Positions 13,204-20,697 of a stretch of DNA of 25,202 bases are shown piece by piece. Source of the stretch: a virus. The DNA lies in IMG/VR virus record IMGVR_UViG_3300031658_000107, positions 1 to 25,202 of that record. One strand, written 5' to 3'. The notes beneath the pieces are model-generated. The model saw only the letters and a program-made list of their open reading frames with translations. It did no database searches and had not been told where the DNA came from. Position 1 is the stretch's first letter. The number at the start of each line of letters is the position of its first letter. A program made the translations under genes and the position numbers.

Positions 13204-13697
13204 AGTTGGCTAAAGTCTATAACTTCACACTGACGGCTAATGTCTTTGACAAAGTAAGCACACTTAGGTTTTGGTCCAGGTTCCAATGGAACACACAACA
13301 ACTGACCTGGCTTTAACTTTGGAAAGTACCATTTAACATCTTGATAGATGTCGTCGATTTCAATTTCTAGATAATCCGGACGTCCTTCGTTTAATGGGTT
13401 ATAAACAAACGCATTAAACCCTCGATCATTTACATCTTCCAATGGAATGACTTCGGCATCGCCAAACTCTTCTTCTGCTGTTACAATTTGCCAATCCACT
13501 GGCATCTTGACCCGGTATTTGCCTATGCGTAACACAACAGCAGGTGCGTTAAATGATTCCAAAAAGATAAGTGGTATAAAGAAATAATCTACGTCTGCTG
13601 GGTTACTGTTGTCCAATACACAAAATCGTAAATCATTAATTTCATCTGGAATTTCGTTCATTTCAAATGCTGTGTTGTCCAATGTTAGTATGTTCAT
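13197..13697 (-). CDS. Hypothetical acidic protein (166 aa)
   Basis: The protein starts MNILTLDNTAFEMNEIPDE. It has many strands and acidic loops, with VLRIGKYRVKMPVDWQIV near 55-72, GFNAFVYNPL near 93-102, LKPGQLLCVPLEPGPKPKC and a C-terminal CEVIDFSQLW. I do not recognise a family. The SH3-like or beta-barrel feel (RIGKYRVKMP; KPGQLLCVPL) is only an impression. It is the first gene after the promoter at 13731-13759, so the early operon of small genes starts here. Confidence 0.65.
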   Translation of the reverse strand: MNILTLDNTAFEMNEIPDEINDLRFCVLDNSNPADVDYFFIPLIFLESFNAPAVVLRIGKYRVKMPVDWQIVTAEEEFGDAEVIPLEDVNDRGFNAFVYNPLNEGRPDYLEIEIDDIYQDVKWYFPKLKPGQLLCVPLEPGPKPKCAYFVKDISRQCEVIDFSQLW

Positions 13698-13730
13698 TAA
13701 TTGTCCTGCTCGTTAAGTAAGTATGTGCTT

Positions 13731-13759
13731 ATTATAGCACAACGGAGATGAAAAGTCTA
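13731..13759 (-). promoter_or_regulatory. Sigma70-type promoter (TAGACT-17-TATAAT)
   Basis: The minus strand has a perfect -10 TATAAT and a 4-of-6 -35 box TAGACT separated by exactly 17 nt. It is about 34 nt before the ATG of the 166-aa gene and just past the ferredoxin stop. It probably drives the operon from 13697 down to 10843 early in infection. Confidence 0.7.
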
Positions 13760-13762
13760 GTG

Positions 13763-14014
<252 letters not shown>

Positions 14015-14036
14015 TTACTCCTTGCCATTCGCAATA

Positions 14037-14044
14037 TATTTATC
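14037..14044 (-). promoter_or_regulatory. Late-type promoter box GATAAATA before ferredoxin
   Basis: GATAAATA on the minus strand matches the T4 late box in 7 of 8 positions and lies 26 nt upstream of the ferredoxin ATG. It is in the 47-nt intergenic gap, which also contains a short direct repeat (TAGGTACACT, about 14049-14068). Confidence 0.5.
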
Positions 14045-14058
14045 TGTACTAGGTACAC

Positions 14059-14313
14059 TTAGGTACACTGCACTTTGGGAAGTCTGGTCATGAATGCAAA
14101 TTCCGATTCTGTTCCTTTGTTGAAATCCAGACACTTGCCGTTTATATCAAATAAACTATAGCCGTCGCTGCTCAGTATTGTATGGCGTTCGGATTGTTTG
14201 CGCTCGACTAGATTGCGAAATAATACATCATTGTCTTTTGCCACGTTACTGTATGTGTCAATGTCGTCAATGATTTTCCATAGTGCAATTGCTTCTTTTT
14301 TATAATCTGGCAT
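14059..14313 (-). CDS. Conserved-looking hypothetical protein (84 aa)
   Basis: The protein starts MPDYKKEAIALWKIIDDIDT and has ERKQSERHTILSSDGYSLFD. From memory, small proteins with DYKKEAIxLWKxxDDIDT and ERHxILxSDGYxLF occur in T4-like phages and some bacteria with no known role. The second half is a short strand-rich tail ending LPKVQCT. It lies in the gap between uvsW and ferredoxin, same strand, 51 nt after uvsW. No good ribosome binding site is visible. Confidence 0.6.
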   Translation of the reverse strand: MPDYKKEAIALWKIIDDIDTYSNVAKDNDVLFRNLVERKQSERHTILSSDGYSLFDINGKCLDFNKGTESEFAFMTRLPKVQCT

Positions 14314-14364
14314 TAGTATGTCTCATATTGTTTACTGTGGTATTATTGTTATATGTATGTTACA

Positions 14365-15819
14365 TTAATCCCTGTCCAATTTGGTTATTATAAATGGATA
14401 GGCAACCTCTTTATAGAATTTCTTGCGTTCTGTTAAGTGTCGTTTTGCGTACTTACACGTACTTGTAATATCCCATATTTCCACATGGTCTTTATCTGTT
14501 GCCAGACGTAAGCCTCGTCCTATACTTTGAATAACACGAACAAAACTCTTGCCGGGCTCGAACAAGCCTAGATTAAATATCCTGGGTATATTCAGGCCAA
14601 CTGCGGCTATGCCGTATGTGGCTATAATTACAATGTTGTTTTCGTTGTGTGCTCTAGAATACTCTTCTTTTCGTTTGTTGTCTTTGTCTTGCCCTGATAG
14701 GAACACACTGTTTGGTATCATTTCTTCTAGTAATTTGCCAGTTTTGATGTAATTAACTAGCAATAATACGTTTCCATTCTCACTTATTTGCGTAAATATC
14801 CTGCCTACTTGTTCTAGCCTTGCTATGTCACCTGTCAGATATTTCATCTCTGCTTGATAATTGCCATACTCTCCAAAGTCTTTCATTTGTAAAATGTTCA
14901 CATTACATTTAGCCAGCAAGCCCTTGTCCTGTAATTCTTTAGCTGACACTTTGCCTATTACATCGCCGATGCTAGTCTTTAATGCATAGAAGTTAAAATC
15001 CTCTCGCGGTATTGTGCCAGTAAGTCCCCAACGCATGGGTATTTTCCCCAATGGGCCTTGTAGCATAGCCTTCAAAACCTCCGCCTTCATTCCATGGCAC
15101 TCGTCCACTATAACAGCAACAACACCCTGTAATATGTCACTAAGTGCAATTGCGTCTGGATTCTTCTTGCTCTTACGACTGATGCTGTCCAAACTTTGCC
15201 ATGTACAGATAGTATGTGTTTTGCCGTACTCGTGTCTGCCACCAAAGATGACACCGGTGTCCAGACCCATGTTAATGTAATCTTCTTCTGTTTGAGATAC
15301 CAATGAACGGTTGGGCACAACTACTATTGTTCTGCCAAACTTCTCACATCGTTCACTGAGTGCTGCGGTTACCATAGTTTTACCTGCACCTGTCGCGACC
15401 TCTTGCAATGACTGTGTATCTCCTAAGAAATTATTGATGGTACTTACCTGATGGTCTGCTAACACAATTCCTTGCCCTTCTAGACGATGGTCCTTAGGCC
15501 ATATTACATGATTGTATGAGTTTGTGTCGACGGGCTCAAATGTGTAATCTGTGCGATAGGTTCGCAAGTCATCTATTTCAATTTCATACCCTGCCTCTAG
15601 CACAACAGGTATAATTTCTGGTAGTAAATTGATATATGTAGAGCCTCCCAATTGAAAGAATGCCACAGTGCCATCCCACCTGCCTAGTTTGAATGCTGGC
15701 ATATGTCTAGCATGCGGTAAGATAAACTTAAACTTCTTGACCAATTTGGTTCGTATGTTAACATCCAACCCAGATATCTTGACGTTAGTCTCGTCTTTTA
15801 TAGTGAATATTGCCTTCAT
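14365..15819 (-). CDS. uvsW: UvsW-type RNA-DNA and DNA-DNA helicase
   Basis: The 484-residue SF2 helicase has the UvsW N-terminal DNA-binding region (FKLGRWDGTVAFFQ near 43-56). It carries Walker A ATGAGKT (142-148), motif II DECH (239-242), motif III LTGTIPR and C-terminal motifs including AAVGLNIPR and QSIGRGLR. In T4, UvsW unwinds R-loops and Holliday-type junctions, shuts off origin-dependent replication and supports recombination-dependent replication. Length matches the family. The start overlaps the preceding 414-aa gene by 35 nt (15785-15819). Confidence 0.93.
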   Translation of the reverse strand: MKAIFTIKDETNVKISGLDVNIRTKLVKKFKFILPHARHMPAFKLGRWDGTVAFFQLGGSTYINLLPEIIPVVLEAGYEIEIDDLRTYRTDYTFEPVDTNSYNHVIWPKDHRLEGQGIVLADHQVSTINNFLGDTQSLQEVATGAGKTMVTAALSERCEKFGRTIVVVPNRSLVSQTEEDYINMGLDTGVIFGGRHEYGKTHTICTWQSLDSISRKSKKNPDAIALSDILQGVVAVIVDECHGMKAEVLKAMLQGPLGKIPMRWGLTGTIPREDFNFYALKTSIGDVIGKVSAKELQDKGLLAKCNVNILQMKDFGEYGNYQAEMKYLTGDIARLEQVGRIFTQISENGNVLLLVNYIKTGKLLEEMIPNSVFLSGQDKDNKRKEEYSRAHNENNIVIIATYGIAAVGLNIPRIFNLGLFEPGKSFVRVIQSIGRGLRLATDKDHVEIWDITSTCKYAKRHLTERKKFYKEVAYPFIITKLDRD

Positions 15820-17029
15820 TCTTTTTAATATACTTCCTAATTCGGTTGTCTACATCTACACAATGGTAGATAATTTTGGTTGCTGATTGAAACCATGTTT
15901 TACGCTTGCTACCGTTCATAAAGCCAACTGTGCTTATTATTACGTCTGGCTCCACTGTTACTACTCTGGTTGTTAGTATAATATTCTTTTTGTGTGTTGT
16001 TAAATCTAGTTCCGTGGCAGAAACCGTGCTCAATGCTGCATGATCCACTATAATCACATTGTACTCGGGCATGTGGGACTTGCATAAGGCCTTAAGATCG
16101 CGGTATGCTATTATGCGCTCGTCTACGGGATCCATGGAACATACCACAACAGTGTCGACGTCTAGTTCTTGTACCTTTCTTAACACTGTCGAGAAAGATG
16201 CTTCTGTTGTTGGAATAAATGTTACCTTGTTACCGAACAGTTCCGCCGAATTAGGATAACGAGCAGCTATTAGATCAATGACGGGCTGTGACAATGTGAA
16301 CTGCAACTTGGTTGCCAGTAACGCCAATGGTTTAAAGTTGTTCCATTCTATATCTCCTACATTGTCAGCAATCCAGTCCAGCATGGCCTGTGGTGCATTG
16401 CGCAATTCCAGATGATGGTTTACAATGTCCAGTTGTACAGAGTTGCAATCACGCGCATTATTTATTTCAACTAGTAGATCCTGAAAAGATTTGTGCAGTT
16501 CGAAGTTATGTGTTTTGGCAAATTCTTCTAACCATAATGCATTTTCTGCGTTGATGGCAAATTCAAATCGGCGCATAATGGTGTTCCAGGCTGCATGCCC
16601 GCAACTATTGGTGTTGGTGTATTCATGCATAGCCTGCACTATTTTTGGGATATACGGATATCGGGCTGCTAACATGTTATCTTCTATTAGCAGTGTACGT
16701 GTTCGATCTACATTGGTCCTAAGTGGAAATTTTAATAAAGTATCTTTGGATATGTTACTAACATCGTAATTGTTCTTAGCCCATTGTTTTCGGTATTTAG
16801 TAACCAATGTTACTGCCAAAAGTTGTTGCCTGTCTGTGAATCCAACACCACTTCTGAGCTGCCTTGCCATGGCGTTAATGGGCTGAGAATCATATCTAGC
16901 AGGATTAATCTTAGATCTTACGTTAGCTTGTACATTATTAGTCCAGTCAATGGTGATTAGCAATGACAGTGTTTCTAACGCAGATTCCAATGTGTCGAAC
17001 ACTGTGGGTTGTTTCATACCTTTAGACAT
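15785..17029 (-). CDS. Hypothetical protein upstream of uvsW (414 aa)
   Basis: I place the start at ATG 17029 (MSKGMKQPTVFDTLES), which overlaps the upstream stop by 8 nt and has a weak GAG site. A longer form to 17062 overlaps the upstream gene by 41 nt. The N-terminal half is helical (FTDRQQLLAVTLVTKYRKQW near 64-83). The C-terminal half alternates strands and helices like a degenerate P-loop or Rossmann domain: VDTVVVCSMDP, YNVIIVDHAALS, KKNIILTTRVV, DVIISTVGF. It ends basic (RKYIKKNEGNIHYKRRD). IIVDHA and ILTTR could be vestiges of helicase motifs II and III without a visible Walker A loop, which is speculation. Tight coupling to uvsW hints at a helicase partner. Confidence 0.65.
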   Translation of the reverse strand: MSKGMKQPTVFDTLESALETLSLLITIDWTNNVQANVRSKINPARYDSQPINAMARQLRSGVGFTDRQQLLAVTLVTKYRKQWAKNNYDVSNISKDTLLKFPLRTNVDRTRTLLIEDNMLAARYPYIPKIVQAMHEYTNTNSCGHAAWNTIMRRFEFAINAENALWLEEFAKTHNFELHKSFQDLLVEINNARDCNSVQLDIVNHHLELRNAPQAMLDWIADNVGDIEWNNFKPLALLATKLQFTLSQPVIDLIAARYPNSAELFGNKVTFIPTTEASFSTVLRKVQELDVDTVVVCSMDPVDERIIAYRDLKALCKSHMPEYNVIIVDHAALSTVSATELDLTTHKKNIILTTRVVTVEPDVIISTVGFMNGSKRKTWFQSATKIIYHCVDVDNRIRKYIKKNEGNIHYKRRD

Positions 17030-17351
17030 TTGGCTCTTTGTTGTCGGACTTTGATTTATCAAGCATTGCCCTTAGTCCTGCTATCACCTGATCATTAATG
17101 ATTGCACCGTACAATGCCTCTGCTTGAGTTGTTGTTTGCATCATTTCGCGATATTGCTCAATTGATGCTGGCTCTAGGTTATGTGTTGCCCAATAATCTA
17201 CTAGTTTAGTTATTGTATCGTTATCTAGTTCCAGCTCAAGACGGTGAAATCCGCCTTCTGTGACTGTATATTCAGATTCAGATTCTATTTGCGCTATATC
17301 ATTGTCGCTAGGTGCTTTCCAGTCGTTGGATTGGTCTTTATTATCTGTCAT
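17022..17351 (-). CDS. Hypothetical acidic protein (109 aa)
   Basis: It starts MTDNKDQSNDWKAPSDND, a disordered acidic stretch. A helical part follows with HRLELELDNDTITKLVDYW and a long helix QAEALYGAIINDQVIAGLRAMLD. No catalytic residues or metal sites are seen. It sits between the methyltransferase (42 nt gap) and the 414-aa gene (8 nt overlap) and is probably transcribed with both. Function is unknown. Confidence 0.65.
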   Translation of the reverse strand: MTDNKDQSNDWKAPSDNDIAQIESESEYTVTEGGFHRLELELDNDTITKLVDYWATHNLEPASIEQYREMMQTTTQAEALYGAIINDQVIAGLRAMLDKSKSDNKEPNV

Positions 17352-17393
17352 TGGATTTTCTTTAGTTTAGTTTTAAGTATACATCTTCTGTAA

Positions 17394-18020
17394 TTAGTTT
17401 AGTTTTCTGTATACACAGAATTTTGCTTCAGGCTTAGAGCCTTCATAATACTTGTCTTCTTCGAGAAATAAGCATTCGATGCTGCCGTTGTTGATTAATG
17501 TATCGAACTTGGATTCGAATCCATGTGATTGCCATACTCGTGAATTTACGGTACAAGCAAAATATCCATTTGGTTTAAGGACACGGAAGATCTCGTCTAA
17601 TGATTCTGATCCTACGTGTTTATATGTGAATGTGCCAGATGATATAATAGCGTCGAAGTGGTTACTAGGCATCATAAGAGGTTCCATTATGTTGGCTACT
17701 CTTGCGCTTTCGTATATGCCCTTTTCCATTGCCTTGTCGACCATATCATCTGAGATGTCGATGCCGTGTAGATTGGTGTATCCTTCTTCTTTCAATAGAG
17801 CACAGGTCATGCCTGTGCCGCAACCTACGTCCAATATGTTTGCATCTTTGTCTGTTACGTGGCCGCACAGTAAGCGAGCGATAGTCATTGGTGCTATGTA
17901 ACCAAGTCCATCCAACTGCTCATCGTAATTCTCTGACCAGCCGTTGTAAAACTCGACCATTGCGTCACTGTTTGCGATAGTGTACGCTTCGTTGATATAA
18001 TCTCTGCCACTCTTTGCCAT
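17394..18020 (-). CDS. Class I SAM-dependent methyltransferase
   Basis: The 208-residue protein has motif I NILDVGCGTGMTCALL (61-76; the SAM-binding glycine loop), acidic motif II LHGIDISDDMV, motif III-like FDAIISSGTFTY and LKPNGYFACTVN. This is the Methyltransf_11/25 layout of small-molecule or lipid/quinone methyltransferases, not of DNA methylases: there is no DPPY or PC motif. The beginning FYNGWSENYDEQLDGLGYIAP is typical of enzymes such as METTL27- and UbiE-related proteins. The substrate is unknown. It has its own sigma70-type promoter (18047-18075), so it is the first gene of the uvsW operon. Confidence 0.85.
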   Translation of the reverse strand: MAKSGRDYINEAYTIANSDAMVEFYNGWSENYDEQLDGLGYIAPMTIARLLCGHVTDKDANILDVGCGTGMTCALLKEEGYTNLHGIDISDDMVDKAMEKGIYESARVANIMEPLMMPSNHFDAIISSGTFTYKHVGSESLDEIFRVLKPNGYFACTVNSRVWQSHGFESKFDTLINNGSIECLFLEEDKYYEGSKPEAKFCVYRKLN

Positions 18021-18046
18021 TCTTATTTCCTATTTGTTATTGTTAT

Positions 18047-18075
18047 ATTATACTATACTTATGGCTGCTATGCAA
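18047..18075 (-). promoter_or_regulatory. Sigma70-type promoter (TTGCAT-17-TATAAT)
   Basis: A perfect -10 TATAAT lies 17 nt after a weak -35 TTGCAT (3 of 6), and about 27 nt before the methyltransferase ATG. It is just downstream of the terminator at 18085-18112, exactly where a new promoter is needed. Confidence 0.6.
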
Positions 18076-18084
18076 CCTTTATGA

Positions 18085-18112
18085 AAAAGAAAGGGCCCAT
18101 TGGGAGCCCTTT
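18085..18112 (-). terminator. Intrinsic terminator after the AAA+ gene
   Basis: On the minus strand AAAGGGC pairs with GCCCTTT (7 bp) around a 9-nt loop that contains a further CCC/GGG pair, followed by CTTTTTC. It lies 34 nt after the stop of the AAA+ gene and before the next promoter, and so closes a one-gene transcript. Confidence 0.8.
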
Positions 18113-18145
18113 AGTGAGGGTAACTAATCCTCTATAGGTAAAACA

Positions 18146-19189
18146 TTACTTCGCACTTCTATGCATACAAGTGCTTCGGGCTAACTTCTCCCAACCGTCT
18201 GGCGAAATCTTTCGCAAGTCCGACAGTTTTAGCGCCATACGAATGGACATTTCACGAAAGTTGTCTTTGTTTGTTTCCAAAAAACTCATAACTTCTTCTT
18301 CCTGTACCTTGTTAAAATTGTAGCCTGTAAACAGATTACCAGTATCAGCAACTTGGCGGATACGGATTAACTTTTCACGCATGCTATCCATTGTAAGATC
18401 CAAATAATGACAACGAGACATAAGGGCTTCCAGATGGTCTTTTATCTTAGGAGAACGAACGTGGTCAAATTTAATGTTTGTTATAAAAATAACAGCACCC
18501 TTAAACAAAAAGTTTTCTGGTATTCCTTCTTTCTCAAGGTATGTAGAGGCCGAACTGTTCCATGCCAATCGACGTTTCTTGCCAGAATCTAATGCACCTT
18601 TAAGCAAGTTGAGACATACTTCGTCCTGTAATACACCATCACAGTCATCAAATACAGTAACATCACCTTCATTGCTGTACTTGTAAAGGTTGGCATACAA
18701 TCCCAACGCTGTCGAAGCACCTTTAACAATGTTATAACGGACTCGCTTACCAGCAACTCTGTCAAACAGTCCGGCTTTTTCAAGCTCTGCTTCAACACCA
18801 AACGACTTGCCAACACCTGGAGGGCCTGTCACAATCATTCCACGAACATCGCCGGCAATAGTTGCTTGTGTCATAAGATCTAGCACATCAAACCGCTCTG
18901 CTATACGCTCACCGATTTCTTTATCTGATTCTGGTTTAACTAGTGCGTTGATGGCAACCTTAGTGCTTTGCTGTTTATTGTATTCTTCTTCTGTAACTAC
19001 TGCAAATGACGTACGGTTCTTTACTTTTACACGAATGTTGTTGGTATCGCTAATTACAGCTGATGCATTAACAGTGACAAATCTATTGCCAGCAGCAGTG
19101 GTTGTAAAATCTTTAACCAATGGAAACACTTTATTAGCCATTGATGTTGCTCTGTAATTACCTTCTGTGATTCTAACAAATGTGGTCAT
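18146..19189 (-). CDS. AAA+ ATPase of unknown target
   Basis: The start is ATG 19189 (MTTFVRITEGNYRATSM). The longer frame to 19249 would run through the promoter at 19221-19249 and is rejected. The 347-residue protein has an N-terminal substrate domain of about 100 residues, Walker A GPPGVGKS (122-129) and Walker B VTVFDDCD (177-184). FITNIKFD, a sensor-1-like element, and arginines near LEALMSRCHYLDLTMD complete the AAA+ core. It is not the clamp loader gp44 by motif pattern; it resembles the stand-alone AAA proteins frequent in large phages, whose role is not settled. It is alone between a strong early promoter and a terminator, so it is likely made early and in quantity. Confidence 0.8.
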   Translation of the reverse strand: MTTFVRITEGNYRATSMANKVFPLVKDFTTTAAGNRFVTVNASAVISDTNNIRVKVKNRTSFAVVTEEEYNKQQSTKVAINALVKPESDKEIGERIAERFDVLDLMTQATIAGDVRGMIVTGPPGVGKSFGVEAELEKAGLFDRVAGKRVRYNIVKGASTALGLYANLYKYSNEGDVTVFDDCDGVLQDEVCLNLLKGALDSGKKRRLAWNSSASTYLEKEGIPENFLFKGAVIFITNIKFDHVRSPKIKDHLEALMSRCHYLDLTMDSMREKLIRIRQVADTGNLFTGYNFNKVQEEEVMSFLETNKDNFREMSIRMALKLSDLRKISPDGWEKLARSTCMHRSAK

Positions 19190-19220
19190 GTGTTGTATCT
19201 CTTGTTTGTTTAATACGTGT

Positions 19221-19249
19221 ATTATACAGTATTTAAAGAGATAAGTCAA
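19221..19249 (-). promoter_or_regulatory. Strong sigma70-type promoter (TTGACT-17-TATAAT)
   Basis: The minus strand has TTGACT (5 of 6) and TATAAT (6 of 6) with a 17-nt spacer. The expected start is about 25 nt before ATG 19189. This settles the start codon of the AAA+ gene. The 19250-19317 stretch beyond holds no gene and no clear terminator. Confidence 0.85.
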
Positions 19250-19317
19250 CTGTTTCTTGTATTCATTTTATCTTATAAAACAATAACTTACATATTATTT
19301 TCAATGATTAAGAAATA

Positions 19318-20295
19318 TTACGTTAACATTGGGAATTCTCTATTGTTTATATCTTCTAAGTGTACAAACATGTGTTTGGTATTAGTGTATTTGCAATCTC
19401 TTGGCAAGTAATATCCTTTTTTTAATAAGGCTTGCAATATACATGCCTCTTGCTTCACATCCAATTTGAAACATGCTAAATCATAATTTATGCCATTTAA
19501 TATATAGTCAACTATACGATCAAAATTTATACTAAATTTGTTCTGTGCGTACTGCATATTCTTCCATTTATTATATTGTATTCTAAAGTTCTTGACTCTG
19601 GATTCATCTATGGTCAGATTAAAGAAACTAAAAATCTCAAATATGATTATATCAAATGTTGTGTATAATTCACGTGTATCTAATACAAAAGTATTATATT
19701 TATTTACATCTACATGCGCTTCTGCATCTCGACTATCATTGTCTTGGACAACTAATGCTAGAAATTCTCTGAGTACAGGTAACTCATTCAAGTACAACCC
19801 TAATTTATTGAATTTATCTATTGTTTCGCTATTATACACTAAGTGCCAGTCGATTTCGTATTGTAGTATCGTACTATCGTCTGCATTATGTAGATGACGA
19901 GTTAACTTATTTGAATATTTTCTGTTGTATCTATTAGATAATAATATCATGTTGTGCATAGAATCTATTACCTCACTTATCTCATTGAACATACCCGATG
20001 GATGGTAGTAAATAGTTCTAGATTTCATTGCTCTGGCATGATCTATGGCTTCTTGATCTATACAGAGTCTACATTTGTTATTATGCGCATTGATGTGTGT
20101 TAACGGTTCATGTGTAATGGGTAACGAATCTGCGGAAAAACTGCAAACATTTGTTTCACCTAATAGGTAATTTACAGACACATTTGTTTCACCTAATAGG
20201 TAATTTACAGACCAATCTACAAAATTGCCACCCGTTTGCGTTAGCGTTATGATATAAATAATATCTTTTATATCAAATTCTGTACCATCTGCCAT
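19318..20295 (-). CDS. Hypothetical protein with internal duplication, sulfotransferase-like start (325 aa)
   Basis: The protein starts MADGTEFDIKDIIYIITLTQTGGNFVDWS. A hydrophobic strand followed by TQTGGNFVDW at the very start recalls the phosphosulfate-binding loop of sulfotransferase-like phage proteins, but with low certainty. Then comes a perfect duplication of SVNYLLGETNV (residues about 29-50). Later parts include PLTHINAHNNKC, TIYYHPSG and long AT-rich-coded helical segments with many Asn, Lys and Ile. Its composition is more AT-rich than its neighbours, suggesting separate acquisition. It begins 3 nt after the 55-aa gene. Function is unproven. Confidence 0.6.
   Translation of the reverse strand: MADGTEFDIKDIIYIITLTQTGGNFVDWSVNYLLGETNVSVNYLLGETNVCSFSADSLPITHEPLTHINAHNNKCRLCIDQEAIDHARAMKSRTIYYHPSGMFNEISEVIDSMHNMILLSNRYNRKYSNKLTRHLHNADDSTILQYEIDWHLVYNSETIDKFNKLGLYLNELPVLREFLALVVQDNDSRDAEAHVDVNKYNTFVLDTRELYTTFDIIIFEIFSFFNLTIDESRVKNFRIQYNKWKNMQYAQNKFSINFDRIVDYILNGINYDLACFKLDVKQEACILQALLKKGYYLPRDCKYTNTKHMFVHLEDINNREFPMLT
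20147..20212 (-). repeat. Perfect 33-bp tandem duplication
   Basis: Two identical, directly adjacent 33-bp copies (20147-20179 and 20180-20212) lie inside the 325-aa gene and encode the same 11 residues twice. With no base change between copies, the event is recent. It stays in frame, so the protein is still made. Confidence 0.95.
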
Positions 20296-20298
20296 TGA

Positions 20299-20466
20299 TT
20301 AGGTATTATCAGTGATTAGCTTTTTGATAAATCGCAGTGTCTTTTGATGCGAATCAAAAACGTGTTCTGTTTCGCCGTCTTCTGTTCTTACTGCCGCAAT
20401 GAACCCATTTGCAACTGGGCGAATTTCAAGTGATTCAATTTTTTGTAGTGTTTTATTGTCGGTCAT
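20299..20466 (-). CDS. Hypothetical 55-aa protein
   Basis: The start is ATG 20466 (MTDNKTLQKIESLEIRPVAN). A longer frame from a non-ATG codon at 20505 overlaps the 41-aa ORF and is less likely. The protein has a strand-strand-helix feel (GFIAAVRTEDGETEHVFDS, then TLRFIKKLI). It starts one base after the stop of the 41-aa ORF and ends 3 nt before the 325-aa gene. Function is unknown. Confidence 0.55.
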   Translation of the reverse strand: MTDNKTLQKIESLEIRPVANGFIAAVRTEDGETEHVFDSHQKTLRFIKKLITDNT

Positions 20467-20467
20467 G

Positions 20468-20593
20468 CTATGCTCCAATGGAGTTGGAAGCCCGGTGACT
20501 TCCAAGTTTAAAATATTGTTGTAACGCGGGGCTCATTTTGATATCGCACATTAGAATGTTGCCGTGTCTATCTGAAATTAAACTGTTAAACAT
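20468..20593 (-). CDS. 41-aa micro-ORF behind a hairpin leader
   Basis: The ORF starts MFNSLISDRHGNILMCD and ends GSHRASNSIGA. It fills most of the gap between the amidinotransferase-like gene and the 55-aa gene, and its stop is one base before the next start. No Shine-Dalgarno is visible: an 8-bp hairpin (20595-20618) ends one base before the ATG. It may be a leader peptide controlling the next gene or a chance ORF. Evidence is position and coupling only. Confidence 0.4.
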   Translation of the reverse strand: MFNSLISDRHGNILMCDIKMSPALQQYFKLGSHRASNSIGA

Positions 20594-20594
20594 G

Positions 20595-20618
20595 GGCAAC
20601 TGGAATATAACAGTTGCC
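20595..20618 (-). promoter_or_regulatory. RNA hairpin directly before a start codon
   Basis: A perfect 8-bp inverted repeat GGCAACTG/CAGTTGCC encloses an 8-nt loop and ends 1 nt before ATG 20593. No U-tract follows in either direction, so it is not a typical terminator. It could control translation of the 41-aa ORF or protect the 5' end of the late transcript from 20671-20678. Confidence 0.6.
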
Positions 20619-20670
20619 TATATTATTTGTATTCTATTATAAGCACGCTTCGTTGTTTAACAGCTATATA

Positions 20671-20678
20671 TATTTATA
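20671..20678 (-). promoter_or_regulatory. T4-type late promoter box TATAAATA
   Basis: A perfect TATAAATA lies 20 nt past the amidinotransferase stop. The start would be near 20664, which gives a leader of about 70 nt containing the hairpin, before the 41-aa, 55-aa and 325-aa genes. Confidence 0.65.
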
Positions 20679-20697
20679 TACTTCCCAATAGCGCAAC

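Noticed and set aside
16450-16470. AATAAATA-like box on the minus strand
   Set aside because: It lies deep inside the 414-aa gene with no start codon at a suitable distance.
18146-19189. AAA+ protein as the clamp loader large subunit gp44
   Set aside because: Walker B is DDCD rather than the usual DExx of clamp loaders, and the long N-terminal domain before Walker A does not fit gp44.
19190-19249. Longer N-terminus for the AAA+ protein starting at 19249
   Set aside because: It would run through the TTGACT-17-TATAAT promoter and adds an unconvincing hydrophobic stretch. ATG 19189 fits the transcript.
20467-20505. Longer form of the 55-aa protein starting at a TTG at 20505
   Set aside because: It overlaps the 41-aa ORF. 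The internal ATG at 20466 is better placed.
20636-20641. TATAAT sequence before the 41-aa ORF
   Set aside because: No acceptable -35 box lies 16-18 nt upstream. The nearby perfect late box explains transcription better.
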